Assembly: GCF_004363245.1 (NCBI RefSeq)
Contig: NZ_SNYV01000019.1
Location: 62,001-126,000, forward strand
Direction of reading: 5' to 3'
DNA from: Sphingobacterium yanglingense
GTDB lineage: Bacteria > Bacteroidota > Bacteroidia > Sphingobacteriales > Sphingobacteriaceae
Length of the DNA stretch: 64,000 nt
In this document: in pieces, positions 26,484 to 34,775 of the stretch
How positions within the stretch are numbered: the stretch's first letter is position 1
Layout: every line of letters begins with the position of its first letter
Position numbers and translations under genes: made by a program
Notes under the pieces: generated by a model
Databases searched by the model: none
What the model saw: only the letters and a program-made list of their open reading frames with translations
What the model was told of the DNA's origin: nothing

Positions 26484-27549
26484 GTTTTATATTCTGTTGT
26501 TTGTGTTGCTTACCGCTTCGTTGCCCGGTACAGCACAGATAACTTTTGGTCTTTGGTCTAATAATTATATCGAGCTTACTTCCTATCTTGGTCAAAGTAC
26601 CCATGCTAGGTTTAATACATTTCAGTTTCAGATGGGGAGCCAGAGCAATATCAATTACCCTAATTGGTCCTTGTCTGTACAATTGTTACGACCGATACAG
26701 CCCAGCTCTGGAGGGCCGAATAAGAGTGGTAAGCCTTTTCCCGCAGATAAGATTAGCTTTCGCTGGACAGAGGACGATAATAAATCGATCTTGAATCTTA
26801 ATGAAATAGGAGCTAGCCGCAATGATATTTTCTTGGCAAATAGTGGTGAAATTTATTTGATCGAAAGATCAAACCAAGCACTACGGGCGGAGAAGAATTT
26901 TTATTCTTCAGCATTATTATTCGGGATGGTCAAAATAGCACAGGGCAAGTATCTTGAAGACTTTGTGAGTGGGGTAAGCGTGAATACACATATTGAATAC
27001 GATATTCCGCTGAAGTTTACGCTGTATGAGGTGAATGGTAAAGTGATAGGTACTCAAGTTCTTAATTATAAGTTGCATATTCCTCCAACACTTACGAACG
27101 GGGGAGCCGTGGAGGTTGTCCCGGATTATAGCTTACAGGTCGACGCAGGGGCGATAGATGCATCGTTGCAGTTTTTTACGCGGCAGCATTACATTGATGG
27201 GGTTAAGCTGATGGTAGATAATGCTATCCGTGTCAACTCGAACACAGATTACGAATTACGTGTTAAGTCCTTAGATCCTGAAATACGAAGGTCGTCAGGA
27301 GAGGGACTTCCCCTGTCTTTACTGTCATTGCAGGTAATACCAAATGTAGGTGCGGGAAATACGACCGCTAATCCTAAGATACAATTGTCTACTACAGAGC
27401 AGGTAGCTTATTCCGGGCAGTCGAAGGATAAAAATGTGACCCGTACTTTTAATATACAGTATGAGGCGAATCTGACACGCTCACAGTCACTCACTGCCCG
27501 GCCCGGTAATTATACGGTGTCTCTGCTCTATCTCTTAATGCCCAAATAG
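26467..27549 (+). CDS. Two-domain secreted protein, putative fimbrial tip adhesin
   Basis: A 360-residue protein started at the ATG at 26467, which gives a clean signal peptide ending LPGTAQI; a TTG four codons earlier is unlikely. The C-terminal half (from about residue 200) matches the two pilin-like proteins: VEVVPDYSLQV, then ASLQFFTRQHYIDGVKLMVD, IRVNSNTDYELRVKSL, and a final strand region GNYTVSLLYLL. The N-terminal half (about 25-195) is different and has no recognised family. A unique N-terminal domain joined to a pilin domain is the plan of chaperone-usher tip adhesins, so that role is inferred. It lies 5 bp upstream of the barrel gene. Confidence 0.62.
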   Translation: MFQRLRFYILLFVLLTASLPGTAQITFGLWSNNYIELTSYLGQSTHARFNTFQFQMGSQSNINYPNWSLSVQLLRPIQPSSGGPNKSGKPFPADKISFRWTEDDNKSILNLNEIGASRNDIFLANSGEIYLIERSNQALRAEKNFYSSALLFGMVKIAQGKYLEDFVSGVSVNTHIEYDIPLKFTLYEVNGKVIGTQVLNYKLHIPPTLTNGGAVEVVPDYSLQVDAGAIDASLQFFTRQHYIDGVKLMVDNAIRVNSNTDYELRVKSLDPEIRRSSGEGLPLSLLSLQVIPNVGAGNTTANPKIQLSTTEQVAYSGQSKDKNVTRTFNIQYEANLTRSQSLTARPGNYTVSLLYLLMPK

Positions 27550-27554
27550 TAAAG

Positions 27555-30395
27555 ATGTTTCCCCGATTTAGGCTTCCTTATACGTGTTCTCCGGAGTGGC
27601 TAATGGTGCTTCTGCTCATTTGCTTCACTTCGCTGTCTGGCTTCGCTCAAGAAGATAAGCCCATACAATGGGGGATTACAACGAGTATGTCATTACAGGC
27701 GGGGGTTAATAGTCTTGAAGTGGAATTGCAGAATAATAGTGCCACTGCATTTGAAGGCTACGTAACCTTAGAACTGCCTTCTGATTTGGTGAGTCTGAGT
27801 ACAGCTCGTATAGCTGTGCGTATTGCCCCAGGGAAGAAGCGTTTCCTGTCGCTCAAACTGCGTGCGCAAGCGCTAGGAGCATTGAAGGGTAAGAGCTTCA
27901 ACGTATTGCTTCACGAACAGGCGGGAACACAGATTGCTTTAAAAAAAGTACAGCTAGAGGTTGCCGATAAACGCTCCGTTCAGCTTCAGGATAATTCTAG
28001 CGTTCAGTATCTGCGTAATATTGGTGATTCTATTGAGATGCTTTTGCGGGTGATCAATACAGGGACGACGGATGAAGCAGTAAAGATTCTCTTGTCTTCT
28101 CCAGACCGTGTCGGCAAGGTGGTCTTTCAGCAACTTGATGTATCGATCCGCTCGGGACAAGATACCCTATTGAGACATACCTTCCCGGTAGAGCGTTATA
28201 TGATGACGCTATCTCAGTATACGGTACGGGTCGCAGGTATCTATGATAATAATGATGTGTTTGGTAATCTTAGTGTACTTTATGCTAATATTACTTCCAG
28301 CCGCAACTTCCAGCAAATGTTTGCCCCTGATCGTTCTTTTTCAGGTTATACGCCCAATTATGTCGAGTTCCGGGTATCCAATATCCTGGATGAGCAACAG
28401 TCCTACAATCTATTCTCCGAGGGAGCATATCGACTTATGGGAGGACGTATCCGTTATGGAGCCGCTATAAATCGTTGGGGAGGAGATGCACGGTGGAATG
28501 TCAATAATACCTTTTTAGAATATGAAAAAAGGGGACATAGTGTTGCTGTGGGAAATATACAAGAGAGCTTAGAAGCTCCCTTCTATGGACGTGGTGGTAC
28601 CTATGCCTACCGAGATACTGCGCTAGATCAACGTGTGTCGTTCGGGGTTCTACAGCGGACGCCTAATCTGTTGGGAGGCTATGGGAATGATAATCCCGGA
28701 TTTACTGCGTTCGCTCGGCTACAATTAGCAGAAGAACGTACGGATGGAAAGCGATATGAAGGACAGGTCATATACGATAACAATCGAATGGATAGTGTCA
28801 GTGCTATTCTCTGGACCAATCGTTTTGATATTCTTCGGTCTGCGGACCCTGAATCGGTCAGACTAGAAGGCTTTTTGGGAGCGGGAGTACAACAATACCA
28901 TGGTATCTACTATAAGGAGCAGAGTATGCCTTCTTTTGCGGCGGGGGTAAAGATGAATAAACGGGCTCGTGGCTGGGACCTGAGCAGTGATAATTATTAC
29001 AGCAGTGGATATTTTCCGGGCAATCGGCGTGGGACAATACAGTTGGTACAGCGGGTCAACCGTCGGTTAAAACAACTTGGGGTAGGGCTTGGATATTCCT
29101 ATATCGATTATAGTCCGTTGCATCTCAACCCTTATTTTCAGTCTTTCAAAAGCGGTACATCTAAATGGGATATGCAACTTTCGTTACCGTTATCTTCCCG
29201 TGGACAGCTTAGTATTGTGCCAAGCTATAGCAACGAATATGCTGATTATATGTTGCAGCAGGATATTGTTAAGCTTTCGGCCCGTTATGCGCTACTGTTG
29301 GCTAGTGCAAATCTCCGTTCTAAGGATTTGAAGCATAGTCTCTTTTTGACCGTCGAGGGGGGAGGAACATCGCTCAAAGGATTGTCGTCCACACGCTTTG
29401 TGGTGCGTACAGATTTCTCGTATAATTATGAGCGACTGGGAATTTTTGGAAATTATCAGAGTGGAGCATTCCAGATTTATGATATGATGAGCAGCCAACT
29501 GATGGGGCAGGAAATCGGTAAGCGGTATTTGCTGGGCGCGCGTTATCAGGGAGATCTATTACAGCGGCGGATAAATTGGACCGGAAGTGTCAGCGGACAG
29601 GTTAATCAGGGGTGGGGACATTCTTTTAACAGTAATCTCCAGGGGCAATATCGTATTGCTAAATTGACGCAACTACAGGCTGTATTCCAGTATATATATA
29701 ATGTGGGGGTAACGAACTATAAATACGATTACACGAACCTGCAGATAGGGGTAAGGCAGCAATTCAAAGGACAGGATTTGGATCGGCCCGCTATTAAAAC
29801 GGGAGATATGCAAGTGTTCTGTTACTATGACAACAATGGTAATTCTGTTTTTGATGCGGGTGATGAGAAGGCGGTAGACTATGAATTTACGGTACGCAAC
29901 ATTCTCTTTGTGACTGACAAAAAAGGGGAGGCGACTTTTAAGAAAATGTCCTATGGGAGCTATATGTTGTTTTTCCCACTGAAGAACCAATATCAGGGAA
30001 GCTCCCGTGTCGTCGAGATTGATAGGAAGACGACACGTTTGGAGGTGGCATTGCACAAGGTCGGAGTAGTGAAAGGACAATTACTTTTGGATTATGATCC
30101 TGCATTAAGTCTAGCCACCAATACCCGATTGGATATATACCATATCATCGCGCGTAGTCCGGAGGGGAAGGAATTTACGATAAAGGCGGATGTACATGGA
30201 CGGTTCGAATTTCATCTTCCTGAGGGAGAGTATACTATATCTCCAGATGCCAATCATTTTCCTGAAAATGTATACATGAATCAGTCGGCATATACGATAA
30301 CGGTTGTCGTAGGGAAGGAACTAGAACTAAAATCTTTTCAACTGTTGGTGAAGGGTAAAAAGGTTGATATCAAGCGGTTTGGCCAGAAAAATTAA
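27555..30395 (+). CDS. Outer-membrane usher-like beta-barrel protein
   Basis: A 946-residue protein with a signal peptide (about 1-31, ending SGFAQED). Two beta-sandwich domains follow (about 35-135 and 145-245; WGITTSMSLQAGVNSLEVELQ). A long region of amphipathic aromatic strands (about 250-740) has barrel features such as GYSYIDYSPLHLNPYF and WDMQLSLPLSSRGQLSIVPSYS. Two C-terminal SdrD/carboxypeptidase-like beta domains complete it: FCYYDNNGNSVFDAGDE near 760, then KGEATFKKMSYGSYMLFF and GRFEFHLPEGEYTISPDA. The lay-out of N-terminal periplasmic domains, large barrel and C-terminal periplasmic domains parallels pilus ushers. It closes the chaperone-adhesin operon. Direct sequence match to classical ushers is not obvious by eye. 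Confidence 0.65.
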   Translation: MFPRFRLPYTCSPEWLMVLLLICFTSLSGFAQEDKPIQWGITTSMSLQAGVNSLEVELQNNSATAFEGYVTLELPSDLVSLSTARIAVRIAPGKKRFLSLKLRAQALGALKGKSFNVLLHEQAGTQIALKKVQLEVADKRSVQLQDNSSVQYLRNIGDSIEMLLRVINTGTTDEAVKILLSSPDRVGKVVFQQLDVSIRSGQDTLLRHTFPVERYMMTLSQYTVRVAGIYDNNDVFGNLSVLYANITSSRNFQQMFAPDRSFSGYTPNYVEFRVSNILDEQQSYNLFSEGAYRLMGGRIRYGAAINRWGGDARWNVNNTFLEYEKRGHSVAVGNIQESLEAPFYGRGGTYAYRDTALDQRVSFGVLQRTPNLLGGYGNDNPGFTAFARLQLAEERTDGKRYEGQVIYDNNRMDSVSAILWTNRFDILRSADPESVRLEGFLGAGVQQYHGIYYKEQSMPSFAAGVKMNKRARGWDLSSDNYYSSGYFPGNRRGTIQLVQRVNRRLKQLGVGLGYSYIDYSPLHLNPYFQSFKSGTSKWDMQLSLPLSSRGQLSIVPSYSNEYADYMLQQDIVKLSARYALLLASANLRSKDLKHSLFLTVEGGGTSLKGLSSTRFVVRTDFSYNYERLGIFGNYQSGAFQIYDMMSSQLMGQEIGKRYLLGARYQGDLLQRRINWTGSVSGQVNQGWGHSFNSNLQGQYRIAKLTQLQAVFQYIYNVGVTNYKYDYTNLQIGVRQQFKGQDLDRPAIKTGDMQVFCYYDNNGNSVFDAGDEKAVDYEFTVRNILFVTDKKGEATFKKMSYGSYMLFFPLKNQYQGSSRVVEIDRKTTRLEVALHKVGVVKGQLLLDYDPALSLATNTRLDIYHIIARSPEGKEFTIKADVHGRFEFHLPEGEYTISPDANHFPENVYMNQSAYTITVVVGKELELKSFQLLVKGKKVDIKRFGQKN

Positions 30396-30534
30396 CTTTA
30401 TACGACTGTTTGATCCTGTGTAATGGTTACTGGCAACTATTAAACATAATTTTTTTTTATAGGAAATTTCTTTTACGAACGAAAGTTTCTTAAATTCGTG
30501 TAGGGCTTGCTCCCAGGCAAACCCAAAACTATCT

Positions 30535-31032
30535 ATGATTTATGAAGTGTTATTAACCTTGGTAATAATCCTTTTGGGTTTTTTGGCCTATGTACAAAGC
30601 AATAGGACGGGGAGAATTTTTCTCTTTCAGGACGCTGTGGACTTACGTCTTTCGGTCTGTTATGCTATGGATAATGAGGTTTCTGATGCTGGAAGTGCTA
30701 TGGTCAAGTTACGTTTAGAACTTTTGTTCCTCTCGCCTCAATATAAGGGCATATGTGTAGAGGAGATAGGCTTTCTCAGAAGGAAGGAAGTTCGTTTGAG
30801 ACAGTTCAATCGACTGTTTTTCACGGCAGCTTCCACAGAAGCGAGAGCCCGTGAGCTTTTTATTTTAGTGGATGCAGCACGGCTGGCTGAGATTCGGCTT
30901 AATGGTCTGGAACTGCATATCGGAGGGTATCTATTGTCTCCTGAGTTGAGTAAACATGCTATATACCAGAAGTTTATTGTTTTCGAGCGACCTGCTATTC
31001 TGGACAATGAAGAGGAAAAATATCTCGCCTGA
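30535..31032 (+). CDS. Hypothetical protein with N-terminal membrane helix
   Basis: A 165-residue protein with one N-terminal membrane helix (about 2-20, YEVLLTLVIILLGFLAYVQ) and a soluble domain. That domain has strands such as SVCYAMDNEV and GLELHIGGYLL and a basic stretch (FLRRKEVRLRQFNRLFF). The family is not recognised. It sits between the usher-like gene (139 bp upstream) and a bestrophin gene (104 bp downstream), all on the plus strand. It may be a separate gene or an accessory to either neighbour. Confidence 0.6.
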   Translation: MIYEVLLTLVIILLGFLAYVQSNRTGRIFLFQDAVDLRLSVCYAMDNEVSDAGSAMVKLRLELLFLSPQYKGICVEEIGFLRRKEVRLRQFNRLFFTAASTEARARELFILVDAARLAEIRLNGLELHIGGYLLSPELSKHAIYQKFIVFERPAILDNEEEKYLA

Positions 31033-31103
31033 TAGACATTGTGGCCGTAGTGCTAAATTTCATGTAGGTATTGCTACAGTTTATTAAAACTAAAATATCT
31101 ATG

Positions 31104-31130
31104 TATTTTTGTAGCGGATTAATTCGCTAC
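31104..31130 (+). promoter_or_regulatory. -7 element and 20-bp near-palindrome before the bestrophin gene
   Basis: TATTTTTG (31104-31111) matches TAnnTTTG. It runs directly into GTAGCGGATTAATTCGCTAC (31111-31130), which is palindromic except for one G/T pair. The ATG follows 6 bp later. The palindrome would lie at the transcript start, so it may be an operator or a 5' hairpin. Confidence 0.45.
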
Positions 31131-31136
31131 ATTATA

Positions 31137-32057
31137 ATGATCATAAGAAAAAAAGAAAATTGGTTTAGGATGTTGTTCATCTGGCAAGGATCGGTTTTGC
31201 CTCGCTTATTACCACGCCTGTCTCTACTTTTTATTTTATCATTAGGAATTGTTTATTTCCACGGTACCCTGTTTTCTTATAAGGTACCTCTGAATCCAGT
31301 GCCTTTTACATTATTTGGGTTTGTATTGGCCCTTTTTCTAGGGTTTAGAAATAATGTGAGCTATGAGCGTTTTTGGGAGGGCAGAAAGTTATGGGGAGCA
31401 TTATTGAATGTATCCCGTTCTCTGACACGGCAAGCACTGACCTTAGGGAAGGGATTGGATAAAGAGTCTACGCGTTATTTTGTAAATCTTATAGGAGCCT
31501 TTATTGTGTCTCTTAAACATCAATTGCGCTCTACGGATGCTCTTGAGGATTTGCGGTCTCGACTATCAGAGTCCGATTGTGACATCGTATCGAAATCGAA
31601 ATATAAGCCTGCCGTCATTCTAAAGCTACTGGGACAATGGGTACAACGTTCAAAGGAGCAGGGAAATATAGACTCGATTCAGCAGGCACGGTTTGATGAG
31701 AATTTAGATCGGCTTTCGGATATTTTGGGAGGTTGCGAGCGTATTCTGTCTACACCTATTCCATATAGTTATCAGGTGTTGCTCCATCGTACCGTTTATA
31801 TTTACTGTCTATTATTGCCTTTTGGGTTAGTGGATAGCCTGAGTTGGTTTACTCCATTTCTTGTGGTTTTCATTGCTTATACTTTCGTGGCGTTCGAAGC
31901 CATAGCAGATGAGATAGAAGAGCCATTTGGACAAGAGCCAAATGATTTGGCCTTGAACAGTATGGGCAATATGATTGAAGAGACAATTGCGGAATTGATC
32001 GGTAATGAGCCTGAAAAAGCCCTTAAGTCTGAAGCTACGGTTAAGGTTGTAGACTAA
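31137..32057 (+). CDS. Bestrophin-family anion channel protein
   Basis: A 306-residue membrane protein of the bestrophin (UPF0187) family, pentameric channels for anions or, in some bacteria, sodium. The ATG at 31137 is preferred because the conserved N-terminus IIRKKENWFRMLFIWQGSVLPRL begins there; earlier in-frame ATGs fall in the leader. Conserved features are PFTLFGFVLALFLGFRNNVSYERFWEGRKLWG (near residues 56-87) and SYQVLLHRTVYIYCLLLPFGLVD. The acidic run AIADEIEEPFGQEPNDLAL (near 256) forms the family's C-terminal signature. It converges on the lysozyme-inhibitor-like gene, with 4 bp between stops. Confidence 0.92.
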   Translation: MIIRKKENWFRMLFIWQGSVLPRLLPRLSLLFILSLGIVYFHGTLFSYKVPLNPVPFTLFGFVLALFLGFRNNVSYERFWEGRKLWGALLNVSRSLTRQALTLGKGLDKESTRYFVNLIGAFIVSLKHQLRSTDALEDLRSRLSESDCDIVSKSKYKPAVILKLLGQWVQRSKEQGNIDSIQQARFDENLDRLSDILGGCERILSTPIPYSYQVLLHRTVYIYCLLLPFGLVDSLSWFTPFLVVFIAYTFVAFEAIADEIEEPFGQEPNDLALNSMGNMIEETIAELIGNEPEKALKSEATVKVVD

Positions 32058-32061
32058 AAGT

Positions 32062-33045
32062 CTATACTTCTTCTACAGAGCTGACAACTAATACCCGGGT
32101 GCTTTCTCCATCTGTTAACTCATATTTTATTACTCGGTGTTTGCCTGTGGGGTTTGCATTTGTATCGCCTTCTTGGTACACAGGGAATTTTTGGATCAAA
32201 TAGCCATCGGCTAAACTAAAGCTATCATGCCCAAGGTACCCTTTGTTGATCTTGGGATTATCTGCAGTGGGAGGGAAATAAATCTGACTTAATGATTTCC
32301 CTTTATTTACAGAGTAGCCAATGATGCTTCCATAGCTTCCGCTGCCATGAGATTGCGTATATACCAGTACCTCGGGATAGCCGTCTTTGTTCATGTCTCC
32401 AATCTGCGCGTCTAGTACTGTCTCTCCGGTGATATCGTGGCTGTGTATGTCGTTGTCTATGGACAACCCTGTGGGAGTAATTGTTAATTGCTCTTTATCT
32501 CCATCATGCTTACTACGGATTGAAAAAGAAATGCCATTAAATTTGAGGTTCTTGATGAATGAGGTTCGGTCTACCTGTGTACTGTCTAGGTCTTCCTTGA
32601 TTTTTTTGTAGCGTCCTCCCAAAGATGCACCTCCAGAGCAATAAAAGTTAAGTATGGTAGAGTCATTAACGAGTTCTGATTTTATACTGACACTCTCGTC
32701 ATCAAATGATAGAAGAACAGGCTTCCCCTCCAGCATTGTGCGGTATACGTTGGTACGCGTTTTTGATGCCTGCGCATCCAAAGTGCAGGTAGGTCCTTTT
32801 ATATCTGCTCTTGAGCGGACTTTGATATTAATGACGGTATCGGATAGCTGCTGTACTGATATCCCTACCCAATCAAAACCTTCAGCTCTTTTTTCATATG
32901 CGGTATCGACGTAGTTCCCTTCGACATCAACTGACCGCTCTATAATTTCTTTCTCTTGTGTAGTTGTTTCCGTGGGTTTGAGGTTACAACTCGTGATTGC
33001 AAGTATGGATAATGTTGCTAGGATAATATTATTTAATACAGACAT
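32062..33045 (-). CDS. Lipoprotein with PliI-like (I-type lysozyme inhibitor) C-terminal domain
   Basis: A 327-residue protein with a lipoprotein signal (LSILAITSCN, Cys at residue 20). The central part (about 75-150) resembles a heat-shock HslJ/MliC-like beta module with cysteines (TCTLDAQASK, LNFYCSGGASLGGRYKK). The C-terminal part has an FG-GAP-like line (IGDMNKDGYPEVLVY) and ends FPVYQEGDTNANPTGKHRVIKYEL. That last segment is typical of PliI, the periplasmic inhibitor of invertebrate-type lysozyme. The assignment is moderate; the rest of the protein is not characteristic. It is a single gene convergent with the bestrophin gene. Confidence 0.6.
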   Translation of the reverse strand: MSVLNNIILATLSILAITSCNLKPTETTTQEKEIIERSVDVEGNYVDTAYEKRAEGFDWVGISVQQLSDTVINIKVRSRADIKGPTCTLDAQASKTRTNVYRTMLEGKPVLLSFDDESVSIKSELVNDSTILNFYCSGGASLGGRYKKIKEDLDSTQVDRTSFIKNLKFNGISFSIRSKHDGDKEQLTITPTGLSIDNDIHSHDITGETVLDAQIGDMNKDGYPEVLVYTQSHGSGSYGSIIGYSVNKGKSLSQIYFPPTADNPKINKGYLGHDSFSLADGYLIQKFPVYQEGDTNANPTGKHRVIKYELTDGESTRVLVVSSVEEV

Positions 33046-33149
33046 AAAGTAACGATTTGTTGTTATAACACATCTATCGCAAAATCCTTACCAATCCAGA
33101 GTGGAATGTTTTTTATTAGAAGCGCTATTTAGTATCTGAGGTATTATTA

Positions 33150-33177
33150 AGGGGTATCCCGTGCGAAAGATACCCCT
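33150..33177 (-). terminator. Hairpin after the efflux operon
   Basis: A perfect 9-bp stem (AGGGGTATC / GATACCCCT) with a 10-nt loop, 12 bp beyond the stop of the minus-strand MFS gene. The following sequence on that strand is T/A-rich but not a pure T-run. Confidence 0.6.
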
Positions 33178-33189
33178 AGTGGGAAGTCA

Positions 33190-34773
33190 TTAATGGACAT
33201 TAGACATGTCGACTTTGTTCTTTCCCTGTTTTATCATCAGTACAAAGGGAACACATATTAAAAATGCTAAACCCAGATATAAAAACACATCCATATAAGA
33301 TAGTACTGTTGCCTGTTTGGTAACACTCAGATCTAATAGCTGATGCGCCTTGGCTAGGGCTTCATTCGGCGAGAAACCTTTAGCCTGGAAAGTTGCTTGC
33401 ATTTGTTGTAGGCGTTGCTGTACTTCAAACTTGCTTGGGTCGAGATTGGATATCAGGTCGACCCGGTGTTTTTGGGAATCCCTAGCGATGAATGTTGTGA
33501 TTAAAGCAATACCAAAGGAGCCTCCCAATTGACGCATCATCCCCGTAAATGCGGCACCTTCTCCAATAGACTTCCCATGTAGGGTGGACAAGGAGAGGGT
33601 CATGACCGGTACAAATAATAAACCTAAGCCCACCCCTCGAAAGATTAGTGGCCAAAACATATGCTCTGCTCCGGTATCATTGGTCATCAGGCTATACATC
33701 CAGAGACAGAATCCAAAGAAAATGCTGAGACCGACTGCTACCATATATTTTTGGGGGACACCATTCTGAATCATCTTGCCTATGAAAGGCATCATCATTC
33801 CTGTCATGATAGAACTGGGGAGCAATAGCAGACCAGCATCTGTAGCGGTCCAGCCCAGGATGGATTGAGTGTATATCGGAATGATAAAGGTAGATCCAAA
33901 TAGCCCAAAGCCCAGAATAAAGCTCATCACGACACCTACTTGCAGATTTTTGTCTTTTAATACCCGAAGGTTCACAATCGGTTTTTCGTAGACCAATTCG
34001 CGCCAAATAAAGAATAAAAGCCCAAATACAGATAGAATGGAAAGACCTAGTATTAGCGGGTCATCAAACCAATCGTCTTGTTGTCCATGTTCCAGAACGA
34101 ATTGTAAAGAGCCGATAAAAAGAATAAGAAATAGCATTCCAAACCAATCGACCTCTTTTGCAGATTGTTTTTGGCTGTATTTTGGACTGCGTACAAAAGA
34201 GAATGTCAGTAAGGTAGCGATGATTCCTAGTGGTACATTGATGTAAAAAATATAAGGCCACGAAAAGTTATCGATGATATATCCACCTAAGGGAGGTCCT
34301 AGTGTTGGGCCTATAATTACCCCCATTCCATATATGGCTTGTGCCATACTTCGCTTTTCTTTGGGATAACTTTCTGTGATAATTGTTTGCGCTGTTACCA
34401 ATAGGGCTCCTCCTCCCATTCCTTGTAAGAACCGGAAGGCTACCAGTTCCCATATATTGTTTGCATTACCGCATAAGAATGATGCTATTGTAAATAGAAT
34501 GATCGATGCAGCAAAGTAATTCCGCCGGCCAAACTGCTGCGATAGCCAGCTTGTCATCGGGATCACGATGACGTTGGCTATGGCATAAGCGGTAATGACC
34601 CAAGCGACATCGGTCAATGTTGCTCCTAATGAACCTTTCATTTCATTGAGGGCAACATTGACTATTGTGGTATCAACAATTTCGAGGAGTGCGCAGAGCA
34701 CGGCTGTGATTGTGATAATGACTCTTCGGAACCCATATTCAACGAGGCTATCTTGTTGATTTGAATTTTCCAT
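33190..34773 (-). CDS. DHA2-family MFS drug efflux permease (EmrB-like)
   Basis: A proton-driven multidrug exporter of the 14-helix DHA2 family (527 residues). The characteristic motifs are visible: LDTTIVNVALN-like residues in IVDTTIVNVALNEMKGSLG (near 29), WVITAYAIANVIVIPMTSWLS, motif A-like QQFGRRNYFAASI, and motif C in GMGVIIGPTLGPPLGGYI (near 150). It is the last gene of a three-gene operon after the membrane-fusion and TolC genes, with 2-bp gaps, and is probably repressed by the TetR protein upstream. The substrate is unknown. Confidence 0.93.
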   Translation of the reverse strand: MENSNQQDSLVEYGFRRVIITITAVLCALLEIVDTTIVNVALNEMKGSLGATLTDVAWVITAYAIANVIVIPMTSWLSQQFGRRNYFAASIILFTIASFLCGNANNIWELVAFRFLQGMGGGALLVTAQTIITESYPKEKRSMAQAIYGMGVIIGPTLGPPLGGYIIDNFSWPYIFYINVPLGIIATLLTFSFVRSPKYSQKQSAKEVDWFGMLFLILFIGSLQFVLEHGQQDDWFDDPLILGLSILSVFGLLFFIWRELVYEKPIVNLRVLKDKNLQVGVVMSFILGFGLFGSTFIIPIYTQSILGWTATDAGLLLLPSSIMTGMMMPFIGKMIQNGVPQKYMVAVGLSIFFGFCLWMYSLMTNDTGAEHMFWPLIFRGVGLGLLFVPVMTLSLSTLHGKSIGEGAAFTGMMRQLGGSFGIALITTFIARDSQKHRVDLISNLDPSKFEVQQRLQQMQATFQAKGFSPNEALAKAHQLLDLSVTKQATVLSYMDVFLYLGLAFLICVPFVLMIKQGKNKVDMSNVH

Positions 34774-34775
34774 AA

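Noticed and set aside
32050-32064. Small hairpin TAGACT-AAA-AGTCTA between the convergent bestrophin and lipoprotein genes
   Set aside because: Only 6 bp of stem with no T-run; too weak to call a terminator.
34037-34246. Short frames on both strands within the EmrB-like gene
   Set aside because: Shadows of a clearly coding membrane protein gene, with no start signals of their own.
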